64,000 nucleotides of DNA from JAAFHB01 sp038236995 (GCA_038236995.1 JBBRZE010000001.1:62001-126000); one strand, 5' to 3'; numbered from the stretch's first letter, positions 45,146 through 54,260 are shown. Program-made: numbers and translations. Notes: generated by a model from the letters alone, not told the origin.

Positions 45146-45856
45146 ATGAAACTTCTACTAATTAGCAATTCTACGATGCAGGGCGAGTCCTATCTCGACT
45201 ATCCAAAGCATGAGATTCAGAAATTTTTGGGTGATAAAATGGTTACTGCGCTATTTATTCCTTATGCTGCGGTGACATTTTCCTTTGATCAATATGAATC
45301 GAAAGTGGAGGAACGGTTTGCTGAAATAGGACACCATATTACATCTGTTCATCACTTTAGCGATCCTGTTGAGGCTGTCCGAAATGCTGAGGCAATTGTC
45401 GTTGGCGGCGGTAATACATGGCAGCTCGTGCGGATGATGCACGATAACCAATTGATGGAAGCAATACGTCAGAAGGTAAATCAGGGAACTCCCTATATTG
45501 GATGGAGCGCGGGATCGAATGTCGCTTGTCCAACACTTCAAACGACAAATGATATGCCTGTCGTCGATCCAAAGGGGTTTGATTGCATGGGGTTGGTGCC
45601 TTTTCAAATCAATCCACATTATCTGGATGCCAATCCTGCAGGTCATGGAGGGGAGACACGTGAACAACGTATTGAAGAATTTTTGGAGGTCAATCCGGGA
45701 ATTACGGTCGTAGGACTTCGGGAAGGGACGATGCTAAAATGTGAGAACAATTCGCTGAAAATGATTGGCAGCCGGAATGCAAGGATTTTCAAAAAAGGAG
45801 ATGCTCCAAAAGAATTGAATGACAGCGATGATTTTAGTTTTCTTCTTCATAGCTAA
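45146..45856 (+). CDS. pepE: Dipeptidase E (S51)
   Basis: 236 residues. The nucleophile serine is in GWSAGSNVACPT (Ser about 120), with the His in FQINPHYLD and acidic residue downstream. Length matches PepE. Cleaves N-terminal-Asp dipeptides in the cytoplasm. The ATG at 45146 is the natural start. Monocistronic. Confidence 0.9.
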   Translation: MKLLLISNSTMQGESYLDYPKHEIQKFLGDKMVTALFIPYAAVTFSFDQYESKVEERFAEIGHHITSVHHFSDPVEAVRNAEAIVVGGGNTWQLVRMMHDNQLMEAIRQKVNQGTPYIGWSAGSNVACPTLQTTNDMPVVDPKGFDCMGLVPFQINPHYLDANPAGHGGETREQRIEEFLEVNPGITVVGLREGTMLKCENNSLKMIGSRNARIFKKGDAPKELNDSDDFSFLLHS

Positions 45857-45880
45857 TTTCCATCTGGTTTAATCAAAAAA

Positions 45881-46621
45881 ATGATCATGAAGAGTGGTAA
45901 TCTAATTTGGTTCTTATTGTTTTCGGTATTTACAGGATGTGCTCCGTCAAAGATGATAACAGTCTACACAATAGGTGATTCTACGATGGCGAATAAAAAA
46001 GCGGATGTTTATCCCGAGACAGGCTGGGGTCAGCAATTTCAAAGCTACTTTGATTCGAAAGTTAAAGTTAGCAATCACGCTGTAAATGGCAGAAGTTCAA
46101 AAAGTTTTATTGATGAGGGTCGTTGGAAAGTAGTTCTTGACAGTCTGAAACGGGGTGATTATGTCTTCATCCAGTTCGGCCATAACGACGAAAAAGCAGA
46201 TAAGCCGGCAGTTTATAGCGATCCCTAAACAAGTTACCGTCAAAACCTCGGGAAGTATATCACTGAAACAAGGGCCAAAGGGGCAACACCGATTCTGCTC
46301 ACTCCAATTGTACGACGGAAATTCGATGCAACCGGAACGCTCCTTGATACGCATGGAAAGTATCCCGACGCAGTTCGTGAAGTAGCTGCAAATCTAAAAG
46401 TTGAACTTATTGATATGCAGCAGTTGACGCATGCGCTTATCAGTTTGCTTGGAGATGAACCTTCTAAAAAAATATATCTTTGGACAGCACCTGATCCAAA
46501 ATTCCCGGAAGGGAGGAAAGATGACACTCATTTGTCTGTTGAAGGTGCCAAAACATTTGCAGGGTTGGTTGCTGAAGCTGTTCACAAAATGAAAGCGCCA
46601 TTGGCAAGACATGTGAAATAA
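45881..46621 (+). pseudogene. GDSL-family rhamnogalacturonan acetylesterase-like gene with one in-frame stop
   Basis: A single frame of about 246 codons with signal/lipobox start (FTGC, about Cys20). The GDSL blocks are intact: GDSTMAN (block I serine), FIQFGHNDEK (block with GHND) and DDTHLSVEGA (catalytic Asp/His). One TAA at 46226-46228 cuts the frame right after VYSDP, where this family normally has a residue before TTYR. The two halves are otherwise in frame with no other lesion, so it is a recent pseudogene or a sequence error. It belongs to the pectin-type carbohydrate cluster that follows. Confidence 0.8.
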
Positions 46622-46716
46622 TGTTCACCTGCTGTTTCGATTGCTGTTGAAAAGATTCATTTGCGGAAAAATTCTATTTATTAGTTGTGCAATCGATTGT
46701 TTTAAGGCAATCTGCT

Positions 46717-46724
46717 TATATTTG
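46717..46724 (+). promoter_or_regulatory. Bacteroidota promoter (-7 box)
   Basis: TATATTTG matches the TAnnTTTG consensus and is preceded by TTG at 46697-46699. It lies 62 bp before the ATG at 46786, which supports that start over the longer frame from 46687 that would cover the promoter. Confidence 0.6.
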
Positions 46725-46785
46725 TTTGAACTTCCTGCATTACCGTTGGATGATGATCCGAAATTTTTTAAATAAAAACGATAAC

Positions 46786-47577
46786 ATGATGAAGCAGATT
46801 TATTTTTCTTTAAAGGGTATTATATTGTTGATTTTGTGTGCGGTAACAATTGATAGTTTTGCACAGAAAACTGTTGGCCTCGACAACTGGTATAACCATG
46901 AAACCAACGCAAAGACCGGAAAGATCTTCCATTATACATGGGATGATACCGAAAACAGCGGTTTTTCGCAACTGGGTGACCTGTTTAAAAGCAAAGGGGC
47001 TTCATTAAAGACCATTGTGGCGAACGCTGATAAGAAAAGTCTTGCCGGTATTGACGTCTATATTATTGTTGACCCTGACACAACTACCGAAAATCCGAAA
47101 CCAAATTATATCCTGCCAAAAGATACCAAAGCAATTTCGGCCTGGGTGAAAAAAGGGGGTGTGCTCCTGATTTTGGCCAACGACAAACCCAACTGTGAAT
47201 TTACACATCTGAACCAACTTGTAAAAGAGTTTGGTATGCATTTTAATCCGGTGACCCTGAATCCGGTGACCAACAGGGAGTGGAATATGGCTGCCGAAAC
47301 TAATCTGCCAAATCATCCCTTATTTAAAGGGGTGAATAAAATATATATGAAAGAAGTTTCATCGATTGGTTTAGGTGGTGCTGCCAAAGCTGTTCTGACA
47401 GACAACAAGCAGGTGTATATTGCTGAAACTTCTTTCGGGAAAGGGTACGTTTTGGCTGTTGGCGATCCATGGTTGTACAACGAATACATCGATCATGCCA
47501 TGCTTCCCGCCGACTTCGAAAATCTGAAAGCTGCCAATAACCTCGTTGAATTACTTCTTTCGAAAGTAAAGAAATAA
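46786..47577 (+). CDS. Exported DUF4350-like protein
   Basis: 263 residues from the ATG at 46786. A signal peptide (MMKQIYFSLKGIILLILC... SFAQ) is followed by GLDNWYNHETN and WDDTENSGFSQLGDLF. The Rossmann-like fold of DUF4350/ThuA type is seen in VYIIVDPDT and WVKKGGVLLILANDKPN. In Bacteroidota such domains often accompany GH105 unsaturated rhamnogalacturonyl hydrolases, and here the domain stands alone. Probably periplasmic. It shares the carbohydrate cluster with the GDSL and GH16 genes. Confidence 0.7.
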   Translation: MMKQIYFSLKGIILLILCAVTIDSFAQKTVGLDNWYNHETNAKTGKIFHYTWDDTENSGFSQLGDLFKSKGASLKTIVANADKKSLAGIDVYIIVDPDTTTENPKPNYILPKDTKAISAWVKKGGVLLILANDKPNCEFTHLNQLVKEFGMHFNPVTLNPVTNREWNMAAETNLPNHPLFKGVNKIYMKEVSSIGLGGAAKAVLTDNKQVYIAETSFGKGYVLAVGDPWLYNEYIDHAMLPADFENLKAANNLVELLLSKVKK

Positions 47578-47605
47578 GACGGCCTGAATAACTATGTTTT
47601 AAAGG

Positions 47606-47659
47606 ATGGAATAGTGGAAAAGTTGTATTCATACATCCTTCCATTATTCCATTTTTTTA
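47606..47659 (+). terminator. Terminator after the DUF4350-like gene
   Basis: ATGGAATAGTGG (47606-47617) pairs with CCATTATTCCAT (47641-47652), one mismatch, followed by a T run. It lies inside the longer alternative frame of the next gene, which supports the start at 47761 instead. Confidence 0.75.
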
Positions 47660-47760
47660 TTTCTCCGTTTATTCGCCTTCTGACCAACTATTTTGATCGA
47701 AATTTACTTTTCCCCGTAAACCAAATCTCCCGGTCCGTTCAACCAACAAATCACTTGAAA

Positions 47761-49923
47761 ATGGCAACCAAAAACTATCGGATATTAATGTTGATGATTA
47801 TGATCGTCATGGTTATATCGTCCTGTAATTCAAAGATATCAACCTCAAATAAAATTGATCGTGAAGCGCTTGTCAGGCGTCATACCGTGAAAATCACTCA
47901 ATTCGATACGCTGGGATCTCTGACTGTCGGCAATGGAAAGTTTGCCTTTACGGTAGATGCAACGGGACTTCAAACATTTCCTGAGTACTATGATAAGGGG
48001 ATCTCGCTTGGAACGCAGTCCGAATGGGGCTGGCATAGTTTTCCGGATACTGTTGGTTATCGGTTTGAAGAAACGCTTAAGAATTTCGATTATCACGGGC
48101 GTCCGATTCCATACGATGTTCAGGCGAAGGAGCCCGAGAGGAGTGTTGGTGCTGCAAATTATTTTCGCCAGAACCCTCACCGATTGCACCTTGGAATCGT
48201 CGGAATGGAAATAAAAACAGCTGATGGTAAATTGATTACACCGGATGATATATATGATCTCCATCAGGAACTCGATCTTTGGGAAGGAGTGATCAGGAGT
48301 AGCTTTATGGTGAATGGCGAAAAAGTAGCAGTGACGACCTGTTGTAGTCAGGAAGAGGACCTGATTTCGGCGGAGATTTCATCAAAGTTGATAGCCAACG
48401 GCTTATTAAGCGTAAAGCTCCGGTTTCCATACCCGTCCGGCGGTCATGTCGATTCGGGTTGCGACTGGACAAAACCTGAGAAGCATCAAACGATGATCAT
48501 TGAAAAAAGTCAGGGACGTGCGCTGATAAAACATCAATTGGACAGCGCAAGCTATTATACCGAAGTCGGATGGAGTGGAACGGGTTTAATGACGATGCCT
48601 TCAACACATGTATTTGAGATTGTGGCTGGTAAAGGGGAGGAAAAACTTTCTTTTTCAACCTGCTTTTCTGCAATTGCTCCTGCAAAAATCGGACTGGCAG
48701 GTTTTAATGAAACGCAACTGAGCAGCCAGATGGGATGGAAAAGATTCTGGGAAATTGGCGGTGCAGTCGATTTCTCGGGAAGCACCGATTCGCGCGCCAA
48801 TGAGCTCGAAAGGAGAGTTATTTTATCACAGTATCTTACAAAAGTTCAATGTGCAGGGAGTTTTCCTCCGCAGGAAACAGGACTGACCTTCAATAGCTGG
48901 TATGGCAAACCACACCTCGAAATGCACTGGTGGCATGGTGTCCATTTTGCACTTTGGAACCGGATCGAATTGCTGGAGAAAAGTCTCGACTGGTACAATA
49001 AAATAAGTGCTGAAGCACGAAAAATTGCAGAAAGACAGGCATTTAAAGGTGTTCGCTGGCCAAAAATGGTTGCACATGATGGACTTGATAGTCCGTCAAG
49101 TGTAGGAGCGTTCCTGATCTGGCAGCAACCTCATATCATTTATTTTGCTGAATTGTGTTACCGCAGTCATCAGGACACCGCAACACTTCGTAAGTATGCT
49201 GATCTTGTTTTCGAAACAGCTGATTTTATGAGTTCATTTGCTTACTACGATCAGAAAACGGACAGGTATGTTCTTGGGCCACCACTTATTCCGGCACAGG
49301 AATGTTTCGACCCGAACACGACATTCAACCCACCGTTCGAATTGGCTTACTGGCACTGGGGACTTGCCATGGCGCAACAGTGGAGGAAGCGGCTCGGACT
49401 TGAGCCTAAGAAAGAATGGGATGCGGTTTTGGCTAAACTTTCGGTTCCTGCACAATCAGACGGGATCTATCTTGCTGCCGAAAGTGCTCCCGATTCCTAT
49501 ACAAATCCACGGTATACTGCTGACCATCCGGCTGTTCTTGGTGCGTTCGGTTATCTGCCCGGGTCTCCTCTTGTCGATACATTAACGATGAAAAAAACAT
49601 TTAACTATGTGTGGGAGAACTGGCAATGGAGGAAAACATGGGGATGGGACTTCCCGCTAACAGCAATGACTGCAACACGATTGGGAATGCCGGAAAAGGC
49701 ACTGGATGCGCTTTTTATGGATATCGAAAAAAACACCTATCTTGTTAACGGTCATAACTATCAGGATAAACGGCTGCGGCTTTATCTTCCTGGAAACGGA
49801 GGCGTTCTGGCTGCTGTGGCTATGATGTGCGCCGGGTTTGACGGTAATCGTACGGATCTCCCTGGATTTCCAAAAGATGGAAGCTGGAAAGTACGTTGGG
49901 AAAACCTTTCGAAGATGCCGTAA
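47761..49923 (+). CDS. Large lipoprotein, probable (alpha/alpha)6-barrel glycosidase
   Basis: 720 residues from the ATG at 47761. Lipobox VISSC (Cys about 21). The N-terminal half is beta-sandwich-like (GSLTVGNGKFAFTVDATGLQTFPEYY). The C-terminal half is helical with conserved acidic and aromatic patches (WYGKPHLEMHWWHGVHFALW, WGWDFPLTAMTATRLG, ECFDPNTTFNPPFELAYWHWG), as in GH65/GH95-like barrels. I cannot assign a GH family. It probably acts at the outer membrane on plant or algal polysaccharide, matching its neighbours. Confidence 0.7.
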   Translation: MATKNYRILMLMIMIVMVISSCNSKISTSNKIDREALVRRHTVKITQFDTLGSLTVGNGKFAFTVDATGLQTFPEYYDKGISLGTQSEWGWHSFPDTVGYRFEETLKNFDYHGRPIPYDVQAKEPERSVGAANYFRQNPHRLHLGIVGMEIKTADGKLITPDDIYDLHQELDLWEGVIRSSFMVNGEKVAVTTCCSQEEDLISAEISSKLIANGLLSVKLRFPYPSGGHVDSGCDWTKPEKHQTMIIEKSQGRALIKHQLDSASYYTEVGWSGTGLMTMPSTHVFEIVAGKGEEKLSFSTCFSAIAPAKIGLAGFNETQLSSQMGWKRFWEIGGAVDFSGSTDSRANELERRVILSQYLTKVQCAGSFPPQETGLTFNSWYGKPHLEMHWWHGVHFALWNRIELLEKSLDWYNKISAEARKIAERQAFKGVRWPKMVAHDGLDSPSSVGAFLIWQQPHIIYFAELCYRSHQDTATLRKYADLVFETADFMSSFAYYDQKTDRYVLGPPLIPAQECFDPNTTFNPPFELAYWHWGLAMAQQWRKRLGLEPKKEWDAVLAKLSVPAQSDGIYLAAESAPDSYTNPRYTADHPAVLGAFGYLPGSPLVDTLTMKKTFNYVWENWQWRKTWGWDFPLTAMTATRLGMPEKALDALFMDIEKNTYLVNGHNYQDKRLRLYLPGNGGVLAAVAMMCAGFDGNRTDLPGFPKDGSWKVRWENLSKMP

Positions 49924-49959
49924 CGTAGCCCTAAAGTTAAAAGCAAATCGTTTTTATGC

Positions 49960-49967
49960 TATATTTG
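49960..49967 (+). promoter_or_regulatory. Bacteroidota promoter (-7 box) for GH16
   Basis: TATATTTG, 26 bp before the ATG at 49993. Matches the TAnnTTTG consensus; no clear -33 TTG at the usual spacing. Confidence 0.5.
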
Positions 49968-49992
49968 AGATCCTTTTATTAACAACCAAACA

Positions 49993-50808
49993 ATGATAAT
50001 GATGAAACGAATCAAATTATTTTCCACCTTACTGGTGTTGCTGATGATTGTAAATTGTACGAAAGCCCAAAATGTTGCAACTGAAAAAAACAAAGCTTCG
50101 TTAGTCTGGGCTGACGAGTTCAATGGTGCCGGATTACCCGATGCTTCAAAATGGGGATATGAGGTGGGTTTTGTCAGAAACAACGAAAAACAATATTACA
50201 CGCTGGAACGGACGCAGAATGTGCGTCAGGAGGCTGGCAACCTGGTTATTGAATCGCTGAAGGAGGATTTTCAGGGTGCAAATTACACTTCTGGAAGTAT
50301 CAATACATTGGATAAGAAATCATTTGAAGGAGATATACGTGTTGAAGTAAGTGCAAAACTTCCGCAGGGAAAGGGAATCTGGCCTGCTATCTGGATGATG
50401 GGTACTAATATTAAACAGGTTGGCTGGCCAAAATGCAGTGAACTCGATATCATGGAGTTCGTTGGTCACACACCAGGAAAAGTTTTTGGAACGCTCCATT
50501 GGTGGGACAGTTCAACCGCAAAGGATGACAAACACCTGAGTAAGGGAAATAATTTGATGATTAGCGATTTGCATACTGCTTTCCACGTCTATTCACTTGA
50601 AAGAAGAGGGAAGACCATTTCGTTGTTTATTGATGGAAAAAATCTTCTGACATTTGCTGCACCGGCAACTGCCTATGAAAATACCTTCACCGGTCCCCTT
50701 TATCTTTTGCTCAATACAGCAGTCGGCGGAAGCTGGGGCGGTGATATTGATGATTCGATCTTTCCTCAGAAATTTTTAATCGACTATGTGAGAGTATATA
50801 AACTCTGA
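49993..50808 (+). CDS. GH16 family glycoside hydrolase
   Basis: 271 residues. Signal peptide (about 1-24, ending TKAQN), then a single GH16 jelly roll: LVWADEFNG, GIWPAIWMMG, and the catalytic ELDIMEF (nucleophile and acid/base glutamates in ExDxxE). LNTAVGGSWGGDIDDSIFPQKF and VRVYKL at the end are typical of laminarinase-like members. It probably cleaves beta-1,3(4)-glucan outside the cell. No SusC/SusD pair is in the window. Confidence 0.9.
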   Translation: MIMMKRIKLFSTLLVLLMIVNCTKAQNVATEKNKASLVWADEFNGAGLPDASKWGYEVGFVRNNEKQYYTLERTQNVRQEAGNLVIESLKEDFQGANYTSGSINTLDKKSFEGDIRVEVSAKLPQGKGIWPAIWMMGTNIKQVGWPKCSELDIMEFVGHTPGKVFGTLHWWDSSTAKDDKHLSKGNNLMISDLHTAFHVYSLERRGKTISLFIDGKNLLTFAAPATAYENTFTGPLYLLLNTAVGGSWGGDIDDSIFPQKFLIDYVRVYKL

Positions 50809-50857
50809 CTCTTTATAAAGGAAGAGGAGCAGTATATTACGACTAACGATTTTTCAT

Positions 50858-50865
50858 TAAATTTG
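50858..50865 (+). promoter_or_regulatory. Bacteroidota promoter (-7 box) for the toxin-antitoxin pair
   Basis: TAAATTTG, 44 bp before the antitoxin ATG at 50909. Fits TAnnTTTG. Confidence 0.5.
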
Positions 50866-50908
50866 CAATTGGATTCTCATTGTAACCGGAATTTAATTCA
50901 ACTATTTT

Positions 50909-51124
50909 ATGCAAACAATAAATATCACTGCTTATACTGAAGATGCTGCGCAAATAGAGGCTATTAAGTCTGTTCTGAAGGCACTTAAGATTAAATTTGA
51001 GATTTCTAAAGAGAAACCTTATAATCCGGAGTTTGTTGCAAAAATAAATCAATGCAGACAAGATTATAAAGATGGAAAAGGAAACGTTGTTTCACTTGAA
51101 GAACTCAATGATTTATGTAAATAG
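50909..51124 (+). CDS. DUF2683-family antitoxin
   Basis: 71 residues. MQTINITAYTEDAAQIEAIKSVLKALKIKFEIS is the family N-terminus and the charged C-terminal tail (DGKGNVVSLEELNDLCK) would wrap the toxin. Pairs with the RelE/YoeB-type gene directly downstream. The third residue from the end is Cys (TGT) where related antitoxins usually end in ...LWK, which matters for the toxin start (see next entry). Confidence 0.8.
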   Translation: MQTINITAYTEDAAQIEAIKSVLKALKIKFEISKEKPYNPEFVAKINQCRQDYKDGKGNVVSLEELNDLCK

Positions 51125-51372
51125 TCCTTTTGCCTAAAGCTAAAGATGATTTAAATTTTTGGGTGAGAGCCGGTAATAAAGCTATTCTTAAAAAAATTGG
51201 CCTAATGATTGAAGCAATCACTCAAAACCCATACGAAGGAATTGGTAATCCAGAACCTTTGAAATACGAACTTTCAGGCACGTGGTCTCGTCGAATAAAT
51301 CTGGAACATCGTTTAATCTACGAGATAGTTGAAGATAAACTGTTAGTTTATTCGCTAAAAGGCCATTATTGA
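51115..51372 (+). pseudogene. yoeB: YoeB-type toxin, start region broken
   Basis: The frame from 51130 encodes a complete YoeB domain: PKAKDDLNFWVRAGNK, NPYEGIGNPEPLKYELSG, WSRRINLEHRLIYEI and C-terminal GHY (catalytic Glu, His, Tyr present). The expected start ATG at 51115 is immediately followed by TAA (51118-51120), then IVLLPKAKDD in frame. A single G at 51118 would give ATG GAA and turn the antitoxin Cys codon back to Trp, so one G-to-T change explains both. Translation could still begin at the TTG at 51130, losing about five residues. The toxin is probably inactive or weak. Confidence 0.7.
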
Positions 51373-51391
51373 GTATTTGTTCCCAAAATAA

Positions 51392-51416
51392 AAGCGCCAG
51401 GATTACCCTGGCGCTT
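51392..51416. terminator. Bidirectional terminator
   Basis: AAGCGCCAGG and CCTGGCGCTT form a perfect 10-bp stem with a 5-base loop. T-rich sequence follows on the minus strand and a weaker one on the plus strand. Between the converging toxin and DUF1349 genes. Confidence 0.9.
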
Positions 51417-51465
51417 CAATTTTATGATGATTCCACAAATATCTAAAATGGGATCTGTTTTTCAG

Positions 51466-52161
51466 TTATTCGGCAACTTTTTCCTTCATCTGCAAATTAC
51501 GGAATTTGGCAACCGTTGTTGCTCCTTTGATATGGGCCGTTGCAGCCATTCCTAAGTAGATTTTTTTCGGCATCTTCATCGAAAATTCTGTATATTGAAC
51601 CCAGTTGATGCCATCCGGACTTGTATATGCTGAAAAGACTTCACCGGTTCTTTTCAATCTCATCCATACATTGGGATAATTGACGGGAAAGGCTGCCTGG
51701 GCAACAGAATCGGTCAATGAAGGGTAGATGGCTTTGCTTTCTTTCCCTTTCAAAAGGCGATATTGAAACTCGTAACCTCCACGATTGTTGTTTCTTTTGT
51801 CATTACCCGGAAAAGCAAGAAACATCACGTTGCGCGATCCGGAAGTGAGATTCTCGCGTGCCATCAATCCGGCCTTGGTATACAAATGCGACCTTTCCAA
51901 AGATTCAAGCTGCGCCACGAAATCAAAGTCACCCTCAATTTGTTTGTAAACAAAGTGAAATTGATCGGAATTCATCCAGATATCTTCCCCTCCTGCCTTG
52001 ATATCTACACCGTTAGTAACAATTTGTGCATCTCCTTTGATGGCCGGTTTTCCAATGTCCTGTGCTTTGAAATTGGTCTGTGGCTGAGCCTGAGTTTCTA
52101 ATCCCCAAAAGAAGATAAGTAAAAGAAGTGCCTGTAATACTTTTGAAATCAACTTATTCAT
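51466..52161 (-). CDS. Exported DUF1349-type lectin-like protein
   Basis: 231 residues. Signal peptide (about 1-25, ending TQAQP). Concanavalin-like domain with DFVAQLESLERSHLYTKAGLMARENL, GYEFQYRLLKGK, VWMRLKRTGEVFSAYTSPDGINWV and IYLGMAATAH, the DUF1349 pattern. Probably a carbohydrate-binding domain secreted alongside the glycosidases of this cluster. Monocistronic. Confidence 0.85.
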   Translation of the reverse strand: MNKLISKVLQALLLLIFFWGLETQAQPQTNFKAQDIGKPAIKGDAQIVTNGVDIKAGGEDIWMNSDQFHFVYKQIEGDFDFVAQLESLERSHLYTKAGLMARENLTSGSRNVMFLAFPGNDKRNNNRGGYEFQYRLLKGKESKAIYPSLTDSVAQAAFPVNYPNVWMRLKRTGEVFSAYTSPDGINWVQYTEFSMKMPKKIYLGMAATAHIKGATTVAKFRNLQMKEKVAE

Positions 52162-52222
52162 AATATGTGGTTTATTAATTGTGCTATTGAGACTTACAAA
52201 TGTAATGAATGATTCGCTCTTT

Positions 52223-52438
52223 TTACTTAAAATCTATTCTGGTCTGCGGATCTTTGCCGGGTTCGTCCAAATGCTTTTTTACGATCGCTTCAATCTCCCT
52301 GATGCAACGGCCACATCCGGTTCCTGCAGTTGTAAACTGTTGAATTTCGGCTGTTGAGCGTGCGCCTGCGCGTAATTTCTTTTTTATTTCGATCTCCGAA
52401 ACATGACTACACAGACAGACCAATCGCTTTTGATTCAT
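52223..52438 (-). CDS. BFD-like [2Fe-2S]-binding protein
   Basis: 71 residues. Cys ligands in CLCSHVSE (about 8-10) and GCGRC (about 42-45) fit the bacterioferritin-associated ferredoxin-like domain. A helical wrap (IEIKKKLRAGARSTAEIQQFT) matches. Stand-alone BFD domains mobilise iron or relay electrons. It starts 28 bp after the metallophosphoesterase stop and is probably co-transcribed with it. Confidence 0.85.
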   Translation of the reverse strand: MNQKRLVCLCSHVSEIEIKKKLRAGARSTAEIQQFTTAGTGCGRCIREIEAIVKKHLDEPGKDPQTRIDFK

Positions 52439-52465
52439 TTGAATTTCAGTGTCAGATGAATTGGA

Positions 52466-53647
52466 TTACAGTGAAGGTCCATCGAATTTCAAGTTGAAAA
52501 CAACTACTTCAGGAGTATTCCCCAATCTTACCGGAGGTCCCCACGAACCAAAACCGGATGAGACATAGAAATTGGTATCTCCTTTTTTGAGAAACCCCCA
52601 GCTGAGTTCGTACACGGCTTTTGTAATGTAGTTTAAAGGCCATAGCTGACCATGATGCGTATGTCCCGAAAGGTGCAGATCCACCCCTTCGACCACTGCT
52701 TCATCAAGGTTAAACGGCTGATGGTTCATCACGATTACGGGAAAAGCTTTGTCCAAACCAACCATAAGTTCATTAAGTGTTTTCCGTCCGTTTTCATCTC
52801 CCATACGTCGATTGTCGCGGTCGTCACGTCCAACTATCTGAATTCCATTTGGCAAGACAAGGGTTTTATCGCGTAAGATATTGATGTTAATGCTCTCCAG
52901 GTAGGGTAAGGTTTTCTTAATGCCACCGATATACTCATGATTTCCTGCAATTGCGTAAACACCCAGCGGCGTCTTGATCTCCTGGATGTGCCGTCCCAGA
53001 TTTTTACGAAGTGCCGAAGCCACGTCACCATCAACCAGATCACCGCAAAGAAGCACTAAATCAGGTTTTTGCTTGTTGATAATGCTCACTAGCCGCTCTT
53101 CGCGGTTCTCCCCGATTAAAGCGCCAAGATGGATGTCTGATGCCATCAGAATTTTCATCCCTCGATTTCCCGTGACCTTCTTATGAATATTCAGCGAAAT
53201 TTCCCGGACCCGCGTATTTAAAGCATTGATATGTCCAGCCAGAACCACTAACGAGACAAAAGCTACTGTAAACAGGCCTATCCTGAACCGCAAAGTTTGA
53301 GTCATCTCCGGAAGAAAATGGAAAAAGTGGTTGAAGAGACGGATAATATCAAATAAAAGAATCGTCAGTGCGAAGTATAGCATAAAGGCGAGCCAGAAGG
53401 CGCCAATCCGGTAAATCCATTCACTAACAAGAGAGGAGCGGGTATGTTCGAGAATTTCGCCAACAATAAAACAGGATACGATTATCCAAAATGCTGTAAT
53501 ATAGCTCTTACGCCAGGCGGGGGTGAATGAAAATGCTTGTAAACCCCTTGTATAAATGAGAAAATTAATTGAAAAATAGATCAGTAATACAGTTCCGAAG
53601 AAGATTAAAAATGATGTTGTTCGCATAAGAGAAGATATTTTATTCAA
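52466..53647 (-). CDS. Membrane metallophosphoesterase (YkuE-like)
   Basis: 393 residues. Four or so N-terminal TM helices (to about 145), then a calcineurin-like domain: ASDIHLGAL (Asp, His), LLCGDLVDGD, AGNHEYIGG (Asn, His), HLSGHTHHGQLWP (His cluster). All metal ligands present. Known relatives hydrolyse UDP-diacylglucosamine-like or other phosphodiesters at the membrane. Monocistronic or leading the BFD gene. Confidence 0.9.
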   Translation of the reverse strand: MNKISSLMRTTSFLIFFGTVLLIYFSINFLIYTRGLQAFSFTPAWRKSYITAFWIIVSCFIVGEILEHTRSSLVSEWIYRIGAFWLAFMLYFALTILLFDIIRLFNHFFHFLPEMTQTLRFRIGLFTVAFVSLVVLAGHINALNTRVREISLNIHKKVTGNRGMKILMASDIHLGALIGENREERLVSIINKQKPDLVLLCGDLVDGDVASALRKNLGRHIQEIKTPLGVYAIAGNHEYIGGIKKTLPYLESININILRDKTLVLPNGIQIVGRDDRDNRRMGDENGRKTLNELMVGLDKAFPVIVMNHQPFNLDEAVVEGVDLHLSGHTHHGQLWPLNYITKAVYELSWGFLKKGDTNFYVSSGFGSWGPPVRLGNTPEVVVFNLKFDGPSL

Positions 53648-53740
53648 AAATAGACTTTATTGACAGAATAAGATCAGACTCAATTGACAATAGTGCCGCC
53701 AACTTTGTTCAGGCGCTGGAAACAATCGTTTCAATTTTTT

Positions 53741-53748
53741 TATCTTTG
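53741..53748 (+). promoter_or_regulatory. Bacteroidota promoter (-7 box) of the DUF6452 operon
   Basis: TATCTTTG fits the TAnnTTTG consensus, 24 bp before the ATG at 53772. Confidence 0.7.
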
Positions 53749-53771
53749 TAAATTAACAAATTAATCTTTTC

Positions 53772-54260
53772 ATGAGATTTTGTCTGTTCATAATTTCGCT
53801 CTTCATTTTTACATTGGTATCGTGCAGCAATGGTAACGGTTGCTACGAATCGGTTGATACTTTAATGGTAACATCCCTTTCTATAAATGACTTAAAACAC
53901 ATTAAGACATTGGTAATTAAGGGTATTGATCGCAATGATGTGGGAGATACACTTGTAAATGACCAGGATTCGACCCTGATTAAAAGGTATAATCTTCCAC
54001 TTTCCTTGTCTGCTGATTCGACAGGATTTGTCCTTGATGTCAATGGCAGGAAAGACACCCTTTTTATCAGACATACCATGATATTAGGCTTTGTATCGGA
54101 AGATTGCGGTTTTGCACCCGACTATGTTATTTCAGGTTTACAGCACACAACAGGGATCGATTCAGTAATCATCACTGACACAAAGGTTAATCCACAATCA
54201 ATAGAGAAAACGACGAATGACCAAAATATTAGCATCTACTTTAGTTCTGCTGCTCATTAG
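53772..54260 (+). CDS. DUF6452 lipoprotein
   Basis: 162 residues, lipobox LVSC (Cys about 18). Family blocks TLMVTSLSINDLKHIKTLVIKG, LPLSLSADSTGFVLDVNGRKDTLFI, SEDCGFAPDYVISGL. The family is restricted to Bacteroidota and is paired with DUF6048, whose gene overlaps its 3' end by 44 bp. Outer-membrane lipoprotein of unknown function. Confidence 0.85.
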   Translation: MRFCLFIISLFIFTLVSCSNGNGCYESVDTLMVTSLSINDLKHIKTLVIKGIDRNDVGDTLVNDQDSTLIKRYNLPLSLSADSTGFVLDVNGRKDTLFIRHTMILGFVSEDCGFAPDYVISGLQHTTGIDSVIITDTKVNPQSIEKTTNDQNISIYFSSAAH

